43,822 nt of DNA from Bacteroides sp. UBA1317 (GCA_002307035.1 DBTL01000030.1:1-43822); one strand, 5' to 3'. Shown: positions 18,901-25,961, counted from the stretch's first letter. Numbers and translations are program-made. Notes: generated from the sequence alone by a model not told the origin.

Positions 18901-19219
18901 TAAATTATTTGCTACCAAGGGGACACACAATGCACTTCTTGAGAACAATATTGAAAGTACGCTTGTCTATTGGCCAAGTGAAAGTGGGCATCCGCAAGCG
19001 TTGGACATGCTTCATAAGAAGGAGATAGACATGGTGGTTAATGTTCCAAAGAACCTTACTGCAGGAGAATTGGACAACGGATACAAGATTCGTCGTGCTG
19101 CTATTGACTTGAATATTCCGCTTATCACCAATGCCCGTTTAGCAAGTGCTTTCATCTTTGCGTTTTGCACGATGAGCATTGATGATATTGCAATAAAGAG
19201 CTGGGAAGAATATAAATAA
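15986..19219 (+). CDS. carB: Carbamoyl-phosphate synthase large subunit
   Basis: Forms carbamoyl phosphate from bicarbonate, ammonia from CarA and two ATP. It has 1077 residues, as usual, with two homologous ATP-grasp halves: the first begins LLLGSGALKIGEAGEFDYSG, the second VVLGSGAYRIGSSVEFDW near residue 570. The C-terminal MGS-like domain (about 945-1077: LLSTGTPKQK, FATKGTHNALL, NVPKN) is the allosteric site for nucleotides or ornithine in relatives. The start could be any of three consecutive ATG codons. It is the last gene of the glmS operon, closed by a strong hairpin at 19238-19275. Confidence 0.97.
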   Translation: MMMKEDIKKVLLLGSGALKIGEAGEFDYSGSQALKALKEEGIETILINPNIATVQTSEGVADQIYFLPVTPYFVEKVIQKEKPQGILLAFGGQTALNCGVELYRTGILEKYNLEVLGTPVQAIIDTEDRELFINKLNEIDVKTIKSEAVNNVIDARRAAKELGYPVIIRAAYALGGLGSGFCDNEDELDHIAEKAFSFSPQILVEKSLKGWKEVEYEVVRDRFDNCITVCNMENFDPLGIHTGESIVIAPSQTLTNAEYHKLRELAIRIIRHIGIVGECNVQYAFDPESEDYRVIEVNARLSRSSALASKATGYPLAFVAAKLGLVYGLFELKNSVTKTTSAFFEPALDYVVCKIPRWDLGKFHGVDRELGSSMKSVGEVMAIGRTFEEAIQKGLRMIGQGMHGFVGNKELVISDVDKALREPTDKRIFVISKAFRAGYTVDQVHELTKIDKWFLQKLMNIIVTSGELHQWGNNNKQLSMLSAELLLKAKQQGFSDFQIARATGFGEDMEKGILLVRNYRKSIGIVPVVKQIDTLAAEYPAQTNYLYLTYCGTTNDVNYLGDHKSIVVLGSGAYRIGSSVEFDWCGVQALNTIRKEGFRSVMINYNPETVSTDYDMCDRLYFDELTFERVMDILELENPHGVIVSTGGQIPNNLAMRLDEQKVHILGTTAKSIDNAEDREKFSAMLDRIGVDQPRWRELTSLEDINVFVEEVGFPVLVRPSYVLSGAAMNVCSNDEELERFLKLAANVSKKHPVVVSQFIEHAKEVEMDAVAREGEIVAYAISEHIEFAGVHSGDATIQFPPQKLYVETVRRIKRISREIAKELHISGPFNIQFLARENDIKVIECNLRASRSFPFVSKVLKINFIELATKVMLGLPVEKPSKNLFELDYVGIKASQFSFNRLQKADPVLGVDMASTGEVGCIGSDTSSAVLQSMLSVGHRIPKKNILLSTGTPKQKADMIDAARLLSEKGYKLFATKGTHNALLENNIESTLVYWPSESGHPQALDMLHKKEIDMVVNVPKNLTAGELDNGYKIRRAAIDLNIPLITNARLASAFIFAFCTMSIDDIAIKSWEEYK

Positions 19220-19237
19220 TCATCTGAGATGATTTAT

Positions 19238-19275
19238 CAAGAAAGGCTGAACTTCTGCAAGTTCAGCCTTTCTTG
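19238..19275 (+). terminator. Hairpin terminator after carB
   Basis: CAAGAAAGGCTGAAC (19238-19252) is perfectly complementary to 19261-19275, and two more A-T pairs close a CTGC loop, giving a 17-bp stem. The run of T after it is short, as in many Bacteroides terminators. It may also serve the convergent crp-like gene. Confidence 0.85.
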
Positions 19276-19342
19276 TCTTGACAATAATGGGAAGCCAAAG
19301 GTTATCGCAGAGAATTTAACCACTATACATTTCACAAACAGC

Positions 19343-20005
19343 TTACTTTATGAGTTGCTTCAAAACTTCCTTATTTAGAATCGTAATTTGTTTTCTGTCT
19401 GCAAGTATGAGACCATCATTTTGCATATGCCCCAACTCTCTGGCCAATGAAGGACGAGATATACCGAAATAATCGGCCAGTTCCTGTTGTGAACGATCCA
19501 TCAAAAAACTGCTGCTTTGTCCTGAGAGGCGCAGTAAATACGAAGCTAACTTTTGTCGGATGGTTTTAAAAGATAGGAAGAATAGTTTATCCGACAATGT
19601 ATGAGCATAATTAGCCGAGATATTCATATAGTTTTCCAAAAAAGTTTCGTTTCGGCGAAATAGTTTTAAGATGCTCTCTCGAGGAATGATAATTGTTTCT
19701 GTAACTTCGTTAGCCGTTACTTCCACCGGGTAACGATTAGCAGTGCCAAAAAGAAAAAGTGGTGCTATAGCACGAGGTGCAGCAATATCTTCTATTTTTA
19801 TTAAACGACCGGAATAATCAATCATTTCTCCCCGCACACTGCCTTTTGTAAGAATAATGAGTCGATTGCATACATCACCTTGGTGAGCAAGTATTTCCCC
19901 TTTATTAAATATTTTTTGACGATACATCATTCCGTCAAAGTTTTTGTGAAGTTCTGCAGCATTGATATTATGAAAAAGCGGATTCGAAAGTAATTCTTCT
20001 AGCAT
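19343..20005 (-). CDS. Crp/Fnr-family transcriptional regulator
   Basis: A 220-residue regulator with an N-terminal cyclic-nucleotide-binding-type beta-roll (about 10-120; the ILAHQGDVCNRLIILTKGSV stretch is typical) and a C-terminal winged helix-turn-helix (about 150-215: SQQELADYFGISRPSLAREL is the recognition helix region). There is no Fnr-type cluster of N-terminal cysteines, so iron-sulfur oxygen sensing is unlikely; the ligand is unknown. It starts 11 bp after the histidine kinase stop, so it probably belongs to the same operon as the two-component system, an unusual partner that may be a second output or an independent stress regulator. Confidence 0.87.
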   Translation of the reverse strand: MLEELLSNPLFHNINAAELHKNFDGMMYRQKIFNKGEILAHQGDVCNRLIILTKGSVRGEMIDYSGRLIKIEDIAAPRAIAPLFLFGTANRYPVEVTANEVTETIIIPRESILKLFRRNETFLENYMNISANYAHTLSDKLFFLSFKTIRQKLASYLLRLSGQSSSFLMDRSQQELADYFGISRPSLARELGHMQNDGLILADRKQITILNKEVLKQLIK

Positions 20006-20016
20006 AAATTATCGTT

Positions 20017-21405
20017 TCATTTAAACTTTAACAAGAAAACCGTCTCATTTGTTTGACTTGATATTGATTGAGCTGAAGTGCTGGGCTCAGAAAGCTGTTC
20101 GTCAATAGTCAATAATGTCTTTTGTGCAGGGAGTAGGGTAATGCTTCCACCAGATAGTCGCATAATTTGCTTGGAAAGACTTAAACCGATTCCATTCCCA
20201 TTTTGTTTTGTAGTGAAGAAAGGAATAAAAATATGTTCTGCTACTTCAGGTAAAATGGGAATGCCATTGTTTCGTATCTCAATGTGTACCTCTTCGGCTT
20301 TGTTACACCAAGAACGAATGGTGATTTTACCATTTTCTTGTGAGCCAATAGCTTCTATGGCATTTTTCATTAAATTGATGACTACTTGCGATATCAGATT
20401 TTCGTCAGCATACAGAATAAGATCCGATGGATGTACATCACTACTAAAATAAATGTTTTTGCAGTTTTGTTGATGTCGTGTCAACTCTATCATCCGATCA
20501 ATAAACTCTTTTACATAAAACAGAGATGGCTCAGGAGTAGGAATACGTGTGAATTTTCGATAAAATTCCACGAAGGAGAGCAATCCTTTGCCGGTAGCAT
20601 TGATGGTTTGTAAACCGCGTTGAAGTTCCTCATCTTTGGCGATAGATAATAATTGCAATGTTTCGCTGATGGAAGAGATAGGGGTGACGGCATTCATTAT
20701 CTCATGAGTCAATATACGTATCAATCGTATCCACGAGTCAATTTCTCTTTCATCCAGTTCGCTATTGATATCGTTCAATGCCAGTACACGAAAATGCTCG
20801 TTACGTATGGTTATTTCTGATACACGAAAAGAGATATTTACAGTACCTCGTTCATTATTAAAGGATGTTTGCCATTTATCACCGGCTGTGCATGCAGTGA
20901 CTTTTTCCATTAGTTCATCATCTATTTTGCTCAGTTGCCGTACATGGGTGAAAATATTAAATCCCAGAAGGCGAAGAGCTTCCTCGTTTTTTTGATAAAT
21001 ATCTCCTTTGTTATTCAATACTACTATTCCGGTAGTAACGCAGTTTAGTATCAATTCATAATACTTTTCCTGTTGTGCTGTTTCTGCCTTTACATTGCGC
21101 AATATGCGTGTCACTCGGTTTAGTGCATTGTTTATTGTGCGGTTTTGGACTGTTCCTTCGTTTTCCGGAAAGTGAAAGGCATTATCATTATTTTCTAGTG
21201 CATCGAGCATAAAAAGAATCTTTTTGTCATGCACCCGATAGAGCGATATCAACCGATAAGCACTTAACAAAAATAGTGCAACCGTCACTACGGCAAAGAG
21301 CCGGTTTCTCTCCATCAAAGAGACGGTTGCACTTACGGCAAATGCAACCGTCATTGGAAGCAGGATAAATAGCTTTCCTGACAGTCGTTTCAGTAAAGTA
21401 CTCAT
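20017..21405 (-). CDS. Membrane sensor histidine kinase (NtrB/NtrY-like)
   Basis: Kinase of 462 residues: two membrane helices at about 12-30 and 36-55 with almost no loop between them, a PAS-like segment at about 115-210, a dimerisation/phosphoacceptor region with H234 in ILTHEIMNAVTP, and a HATPase_c domain with N-box near N344 and N348 and the G2 box GNGIGLSL at 403-410. The G1 position normally occupied by Asp reads N-N-G (N380), a substitution at the adenine-contacting residue. With no periplasmic domain it should sense an intracellular or membrane signal. Its ATG overlaps the stop of the preceding response regulator by 4 bp (ATGA), so the pair is translationally coupled. Confidence 0.92.
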   Translation of the reverse strand: MSTLLKRLSGKLFILLPMTVAFAVSATVSLMERNRLFAVVTVALFLLSAYRLISLYRVHDKKILFMLDALENNDNAFHFPENEGTVQNRTINNALNRVTRILRNVKAETAQQEKYYELILNCVTTGIVVLNNKGDIYQKNEEALRLLGFNIFTHVRQLSKIDDELMEKVTACTAGDKWQTSFNNERGTVNISFRVSEITIRNEHFRVLALNDINSELDEREIDSWIRLIRILTHEIMNAVTPISSISETLQLLSIAKDEELQRGLQTINATGKGLLSFVEFYRKFTRIPTPEPSLFYVKEFIDRMIELTRHQQNCKNIYFSSDVHPSDLILYADENLISQVVINLMKNAIEAIGSQENGKITIRSWCNKAEEVHIEIRNNGIPILPEVAEHIFIPFFTTKQNGNGIGLSLSKQIMRLSGGSITLLPAQKTLLTIDEQLSEPSTSAQSISSQTNETVFLLKFK

Positions 21406-22307
21406 AAGCCAAATTTCTTCATTTTATTATAGAGTGTTTGCCGGCTAATACCTAACTGAGCTGCAACGGCCGTTAGATTTCCATTGCATTTAGTGAGTGT
21501 TTTCTGAATCATTTTCAGTTCCATTTCTTCAAGAGTGGACACAGTCGTTTCGGGCATTTCCGTTTTACGAGGTAGTTGAAAATATTCTGATGGCAAGATG
21601 TTTCCGTCACTAATGATAACAGCTTTTTCTATGGCATGTTCCAATTCACGGATATTACCATACCAAGAATGTGTAATAAGCTTTTCTTGCGCAGCCTTAT
21701 TCAGGACGAGCGTCCCCTTATCATATTGTTTGCTAAAGTGCTCTATAAATAGGTTAGCTAGTGGAAGAATATCCTCTTTTCTTTCTCTGAGAGGAGGAAT
21801 TTCTACATGAATGGTGTTGATGCGATAAAGCAAATCTTCGCGAAACTCTCCTCTGTTTACCATCTCTGGCAAGTTACGGTTAGTGGCGCAGATAAGGCGT
21901 ATGTCGATAGGAACAGCTTCGTTGCTACCAACTCGCACAACACTTCGGTTTTGAATGGTGGTTAGTAGTTTGGCTTGCTGATGGTATGGTAAGTTGCCTA
22001 TTTCATCAAAAAAAAGTGTACCTTGATTGGCTGCTTCAAATTTGCCTAAACGATCAGTATGGGCGTCAGTGAAAGAACCTTTTAGATGCCCGAACAGTTC
22101 ACTTTCGAACAAAGATTCACTAATCGCTCTCATATCTACTACCACGATATCTGTGTTGTGTCTTGTTGAAAGTGCATGAATCTCTCGTGCTAACATTTCC
22201 TTTCCTGTTCCATTTTCTCCGGTAATGAGAATATTAGCATCTGTAATGGCAACCTTTTCTATCAATTGATGAAGCTGCAACATGGCATTGCTTTCGCCCC
22301 AATACAT
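21402..22307 (-). CDS. NtrC-like response regulator, AAA+ and DNA-binding part (second frame)
   Basis: The sigma-54 activator output half, 301 residues from the ATG at 22307. It shows Walker A GENGTGKE (30-37), a sigma-54 contact loop reading GSFTDA (77-82) in place of GAFTGA, Walker B GTLFFDEIG (97-105) and a C-terminal Fis-type helix-turn-helix (about 262-301, GNLTAVAAQLGISRQTLYNK). The receiver domain is encoded just upstream in the other frame; a -1 shift at the A8 run (22338-22345) would join them into a 445-residue protein of normal NtrC length. Otherwise this piece would be made by reinitiation at an ATG lying in the loop of a hairpin. It overlaps the kinase gene by 4 bp. Confidence 0.88.
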   Translation of the reverse strand: MYWGESNAMLQLHQLIEKVAITDANILITGENGTGKEMLAREIHALSTRHNTDIVVVDMRAISESLFESELFGHLKGSFTDAHTDRLGKFEAANQGTLFFDEIGNLPYHQQAKLLTTIQNRSVVRVGSNEAVPIDIRLICATNRNLPEMVNRGEFREDLLYRINTIHVEIPPLRERKEDILPLANLFIEHFSKQYDKGTLVLNKAAQEKLITHSWYGNIRELEHAIEKAVIISDGNILPSEYFQLPRKTEMPETTVSTLEEMELKMIQKTLTKCNGNLTAVAAQLGISRQTLYNKMKKFGL

Positions 22308-22738
22308 TGTATTGGTGGAAGGGCGTTCTTTCTCTGCTTTTTTTTGTTCTTCTTGTCGGACGAGACGGCAGTCAGTAGCGTCTCTATTATTTTTTGATTA
22401 TTCCATGGCTTTACTATAAAATCTGTAGCTCCCTCTTTTATACCTCTTACAGCCAGTTCGATGTCGGCATAGGCTGTAAAAAGAACTATCGGTAGTGCAG
22501 GAGATATTTTTTTTATTTCACGCAGCCAAAAAAATCCTTCGTTTCCATTGTTAATACCTGCTGAAAAGTTCATGTCGAGCAGTACTATATCTGCTTTTGT
22601 CTTTCTCATTACCGTGGGCAGAGTAATAGGTGAAGAAAGTGCAACAATGTTACTAAAATGGTTTTTTAATAACATTTTCAAAGCTATAAGCACTCCTTTA
22701 TTATCGTCAACAATGATGATAGTCAGCTGTTTATCCAT
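22262..22738 (-). CDS. NtrC-like response regulator, receiver part (first frame)
   Basis: CheY-like receiver: acidic pair D11-D12 (IVDDN), phosphoacceptor D55 (LLDMNF), Thr in VLFTAYAD and Lys in FIVKPW. The frame continues past an A8 run and ends at a TGA at 22262 after a tail (from about residue 135) that looks like the wrong reading of the AAA+ domain start. It is therefore either the 5' half of a normal NtrC-type gene with a homopolymer indel, or the zero-frame product of programmed frameshifting that yields a free receiver. Promoter element at 22762-22769. Confidence 0.88.
   Translation of the reverse strand: MDKQLTIIIVDDNKGVLIALKMLLKNHFSNIVALSSPITLPTVMRKTKADIVLLDMNFSAGINNGNEGFFWLREIKKISPALPIVLFTAYADIELAVRGIKEGATDFIVKPWNNQKIIETLLTAVSSDKKNKKKQRKNALPPIQCIGAKAMPCCSFIN
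22299..22345 (-). other. Candidate -1 ribosomal frameshift site: A_AAA_AAG heptamer plus downstream hairpin
   Basis: On the minus strand the receiver codons read AAC AAA AAA AAG, so the last seven bases of the run (22343-22337) form A_AAA_AAG in exactly the register used by E. coli dnaX. Slipping back one base continues as K-A-E-K-E-R-P-S-T-N-T-M-Y-W-G into the AAA+ domain. A perfect 7-bp hairpin, CCAATAC-AAT-GTATTGG (22315-22299), follows, extendable by CGCC/GGCG with a bulge; the downstream ATG lies in its loop. An 8-versus-9 A sequencing or replication error would give the same picture. Confidence 0.5.
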
Positions 22739-22761
22739 CTTTTATCCATTCATTTGTGCTT

Positions 22762-22769
22762 CAAAGATA
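22762..22769 (-). promoter_or_regulatory. Promoter -7 element (TATCTTTG) for the regulator-kinase-Crp operon
   Basis: Exact TAnnTTTG match on the minus strand, about 17 nt between the predicted start site and the ATG at 22738. It faces away from the palindrome array at 22800-22833, which could also influence this promoter. Confidence 0.6.
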
Positions 22770-22799
22770 AAAGTTCTATTTTTCAACTCCTAACGATCG

Positions 22800-22833
22800 T
22801 CTAAATATTAGACACTATCGTCTAATATTTAGA
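22800..22833. promoter_or_regulatory. Paired palindromic sites, likely activator-binding enhancer
   Basis: TCTAAATATTAGA (22800-22812) and TCTAATATTTAGA (22821-22833) are near-palindromes and exact reverse complements of each other; the 14-bp arms 22800-22813 and 22820-22833 match perfectly. Their centres are 21 bp apart, two helical turns, and 70-100 bp upstream of the sigma-54-like element. This is the geometry of an NtrC-type upstream activating sequence, and the adjacent regulator is the obvious candidate protein. Confidence 0.65.
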
Positions 22834-22888
22834 TAATATACTTCTTAAAAAGGTGGCTAATCTATTGATCATAAGATTTTTATGTTTA

Positions 22889-22903
22889 TGGCACACTTTG
22901 TGT
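22889..22903 (+). promoter_or_regulatory. Candidate sigma-54 promoter of the ABC transporter operon
   Basis: TGGCAC (22889-22894) is a perfect -24 element; the -12 element at the right spacing reads GTGT (22900-22903) instead of TTGC. The start site would be near 22914, 35 nt before the permease ATG. A TAATTTTG at 22934-22941 also fits the -7 consensus but is only 7 nt from the ATG. Confidence 0.45.
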
Positions 22904-22910
22904 TTTTTAG

Positions 22911-22923
22911 TCTAATGTTTAGA
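22911..22923. promoter_or_regulatory. Third copy of the palindromic site near the transcription start
   Basis: TCTAATGTTTAGA differs by one base from the site at 22821-22833. It covers the predicted start region of the ABC operon, so it could give repression at high regulator levels or simply add to cooperative binding. Confidence 0.5.
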
Positions 22924-22948
22924 AATAAACGCTTAATTTTGTAAATAT

Positions 22949-25249
22949 ATGAAAGAGCTTTACTATGCATTCCGTACGCTCATTCGCGGTAAAGGAGCAA
23001 ATGTCATCAAAGTAATCTCACTGACATTGGGATTACTCATTGGTATCTTGCTTTTCGCTCGTATGGCATTTGAGATGAGTTATGATAATTTTTATCATGA
23101 ATCAGATAAACTGTGTATTATCAATGCCATTTATAACATTGATGGAAAGAAAAAAGGCCCTTTACCTGTAGTTATGGGACCGGTTCCTGCAGCAATAGCT
23201 GAAGCTTTTCCACAAGAGATTGAATCGGCAACGCTCGTATATGATTGGTATGGTTCAAATGCACTTTTCAACGGTAGTGTTCGTTTTCAACCTAAAGTGA
23301 TTTCGGCTGATTCTCTCTTCTTTCAAACGATGGGCATCAAAGTACTTCGTGGTGATGTGAAAGAAATGAGAAATCCGGATGTATTATTTCTCTCCGCTTC
23401 GTTTGCACATAAGGTCTTTGGAGATGAAGATCCAATAGGCAAAACACTGATGTATAATAAGACCGTTACTATGATTGTAAAAGGTGTATATGCTGATATA
23501 CCTGAGAATAGTACGTTGCGCCATGATGTGGTCATTTCTTTTGTAACATTACTGAATCATCATTGGCAGCGCAGCATCTGGAATGGAGAGGATAGCTTTC
23601 TGGGTTATGTTCGTTTACATAACACTTCAGATATCAGTAAGATTAATCCACGTATCAGACAGGTGATAGAACAATACATGCCTTACAAACCGGATTCAGG
23701 ATTTGATGTAACATATTCATTACAGCCACTGCGTGAAATGTATATTGGTAGTAAGAACGTGCAACAGATGGTTTTAATAATTTCTTTGTTGGGCTTTTCT
23801 ATCCTGTTCATTGCAGCGATGAATTATGTGTTAATTTCGGTATCTTCACTCTCATACAGAGCCAAAGCTATTGGGGTACACAAATGTAACGGTGCTACTA
23901 ACGCTAACATATCTTCCATGTTTCTGTGGGAAACAGTTATGATTATTGTTCTGTCTTTGATGGGCGTAGCTTTTATTCTGATTAACTTCAAAGATAAGAT
24001 AGAAGATGTGGCTTCTGCCACATTAGGAGCTTTATTTACTTGGCAAAGCCTGTGGGTTCCGGCATTGGTTGTTGTGTTTCTTTTTATTGTGGCAGGTTTA
24101 TTACCTGCAAGATTGTTTTCTTCTATTCCTGTCACGCAGGTGTTTCGTCGCTATACGGAAGGGAAGCGAAATTGGAAACGTCCACTACTTTTTGTCCAAT
24201 TCTCAGGGGTTGCATTCATTTTGGGATTAATGTGTGTGGTTTTAATTCAATATCACTATGTGATGAACAAAGATTTGGGTTATGATCCGCAGAGGGTAGC
24301 GTATGTATATCATTCCTTTGAGAGTGCAGAAGATGGGAAGGATAATCTTCAGAGGTTACCTATGGTAGAGAGCGTGTCGGGAGCAATTTCGGATCTATTA
24401 AGTGGCTTTTGGGGTGATGGGATAACGAATGAAAGTGGAAAAAATATTTTCACTGTAAGATACTGTTATTGCGATTATGATTATTTGCCTTTATTAGGCA
24501 TACAATTGACAGAAGGACAAAACATTAATGGCCCCAATCAATTATTAGTAAATGAAGAATTTGTGCGATGTATGCATTGGAAAGATAGCCCCATTGGAAA
24601 AAAACCTAAAAAACGTGATGAGGCTTATGGCACCATAGTAGGAGTAATGAAAGATTTTCCTGTTAATAGATATGGTTCTATCCCTCCTGTAATGCTTATT
24701 GGACAGCAAAGAGTGCAGAATTGCTGGCATGTCAAGTTGAAAGAGCCATTTGATAGCAATCTCAAGGCTATTAATCAGGCCATGTTGGAAATGTATCCTA
24801 CGGAAGATATTCTATTTAAATCGCTGTCTAAAGCAGTCGAAGATCAATATCTGGATGTTCGTCGTTTCCGGGATGCGGTGGTATTGGCCTCTATTTCTAT
24901 CTTACTGATTACATTGATGGGACTTTTTGGTTATGTAAATGATGAAATCCGTCGTCGTAGTAAAGAGATTGCAATTCGTAAGGTGAATGGAGCAAAAGTT
25001 GAAGATGTTCTTACTCTTATTTCTAAAGACATTGTGTGGACAGCAATATCTGCTGTTGTTTTGGGTACTATATGTTCTTATGTTATAGGTGTTAAGTGGC
25101 TAGAACAGTTTAGTGAAAAAATAGAACTTAGTGTACTTTTATTTATTGCGATATCTCTATTCATTCTGCTGTTGATATTTATATGCGTAATCATAAAATC
25201 TTGGCGTATAGCCAATGCAAATCCGGTAAAGAGTATAAAAGCAGAATGA
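22949..25249 (+). CDS. ABC transporter permease of the FtsX/MacB type
   Basis: A 766-residue permease with the double-FtsX architecture common in Bacteroidota: an N-terminal membrane helix (about 20-40), a large MacB-type periplasmic domain (about 45-270), three helices at about 275-400, a linker with FRRYTEGKRNWKR, then a second helix near 425, a second periplasmic domain and a final FtsX block (about 645-760) containing the RRRSKEIAIRKVNGA cytoplasmic coupling segment. Such proteins usually act mechanically on envelope substrates (peptides, antibiotics or lipoproteins) rather than as classic pores. It is followed 34 bp later by its ATPase. Divergence from an NtrC-like system and the palindrome/sigma-54 signals suggest envelope-stress or drug-induced control. 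The substrate is unknown. Confidence 0.9.
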   Translation: MKELYYAFRTLIRGKGANVIKVISLTLGLLIGILLFARMAFEMSYDNFYHESDKLCIINAIYNIDGKKKGPLPVVMGPVPAAIAEAFPQEIESATLVYDWYGSNALFNGSVRFQPKVISADSLFFQTMGIKVLRGDVKEMRNPDVLFLSASFAHKVFGDEDPIGKTLMYNKTVTMIVKGVYADIPENSTLRHDVVISFVTLLNHHWQRSIWNGEDSFLGYVRLHNTSDISKINPRIRQVIEQYMPYKPDSGFDVTYSLQPLREMYIGSKNVQQMVLIISLLGFSILFIAAMNYVLISVSSLSYRAKAIGVHKCNGATNANISSMFLWETVMIIVLSLMGVAFILINFKDKIEDVASATLGALFTWQSLWVPALVVVFLFIVAGLLPARLFSSIPVTQVFRRYTEGKRNWKRPLLFVQFSGVAFILGLMCVVLIQYHYVMNKDLGYDPQRVAYVYHSFESAEDGKDNLQRLPMVESVSGAISDLLSGFWGDGITNESGKNIFTVRYCYCDYDYLPLLGIQLTEGQNINGPNQLLVNEEFVRCMHWKDSPIGKKPKKRDEAYGTIVGVMKDFPVNRYGSIPPVMLIGQQRVQNCWHVKLKEPFDSNLKAINQAMLEMYPTEDILFKSLSKAVEDQYLDVRRFRDAVVLASISILLITLMGLFGYVNDEIRRRSKEIAIRKVNGAKVEDVLTLISKDIVWTAISAVVLGTICSYVIGVKWLEQFSEKIELSVLLFIAISLFILLLIFICVIIKSWRIANANPVKSIKAE

Positions 25250-25283
25250 AAAAGTGTAATAAACAGTAATTTTATAAAAAAAG

Positions 25284-25961
25284 ATGATGATACAACTAGA
25301 TGATATTAGTAAAATATTTCGTACTTCAGAAATAGAAACCGTAGCATTGAACCATGTAAATCTGGAGGTAAAACAAGGTGAGTTTATAGCAATTATGGGT
25401 CCTTCCGGTTGTGGCAAGTCTACATTACTTAATATATTAGGCCTGCTTGATAATCCAACTGAAGGTTCATATAGGCTGATGGGAGAAGAAGTAGCTCTAT
25501 TGAAGGAAAGGCAACGTACTCAAGTGAGAAAAGGCAAGCTAGGTTTTGTCTTTCAGAGCTTTAATTTAATAGATGAACTAAGTGTATATGAAAATATGGA
25601 ATTACCCTTGACGTATCTTGGTATGAAAACTTCAGAACGTAAACAAAAGGTGGAAGATATGCTCCGACGGATGAATCTCAGTCACAGGGCAAAACATTTT
25701 CCCCAGCAACTTTCAGGAGGACAACAACAGCGTGTGGCTATAGCTCGTGCTGTTATTACCAATCCAAAACTAATTTTAGCTGATGAGCCCACAGGAAATT
25801 TGGATTCAAAGAATGGTGCCGAAGTAATGAGGTTATTAACCGAACTGAACCAAGAAGGCACAACGATTGTAATGGTAACGCACTCTCAGCATGATGCCGC
25901 TTTTGCACATCGAACCGTTTATTTATTCGATGGTAGCGTAGTAGCTAGCATTACGGCGTAG
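25284..25961 (+). CDS. ABC transporter ATP-binding protein (LolD/MacB type)
   Basis: A 225-residue ATPase with Walker A GPSGCGKST (about 39-47), Q-loop FQSFNLID, signature LSGGQQQRVAIARA (about 142-155), Walker B LILADEPTGNLDS and the H-loop VTHSQHD. This is the LolD/FtsE/MacB group, matching the FtsX-type permease encoded 34 bp upstream. Together they form a complete ABC core; no membrane-fusion protein or outer-membrane partner is next to it. The gene end overlaps the tail of the convergent MATE gene by 39 bp. Confidence 0.95.
   Translation: MMIQLDDISKIFRTSEIETVALNHVNLEVKQGEFIAIMGPSGCGKSTLLNILGLLDNPTEGSYRLMGEEVALLKERQRTQVRKGKLGFVFQSFNLIDELSVYENMELPLTYLGMKTSERKQKVEDMLRRMNLSHRAKHFPQQLSGGQQQRVAIARAVITNPKLILADEPTGNLDSKNGAEVMRLLTELNQEGTTIVMVTHSQHDAAFAHRTVYLFDGSVVASITA

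Noticed and set aside
24626..24632. Second TGGCAC in the permease gene
   Set aside because: Inside coding sequence with no -12 element at the right spacing.
25923..25961. 39-bp tail-to-tail overlap of the ABC ATPase and MATE genes taken as a sign of one false gene
   Set aside because: Both proteins keep family motifs to their ends; a short convergent overlap is ordinary.
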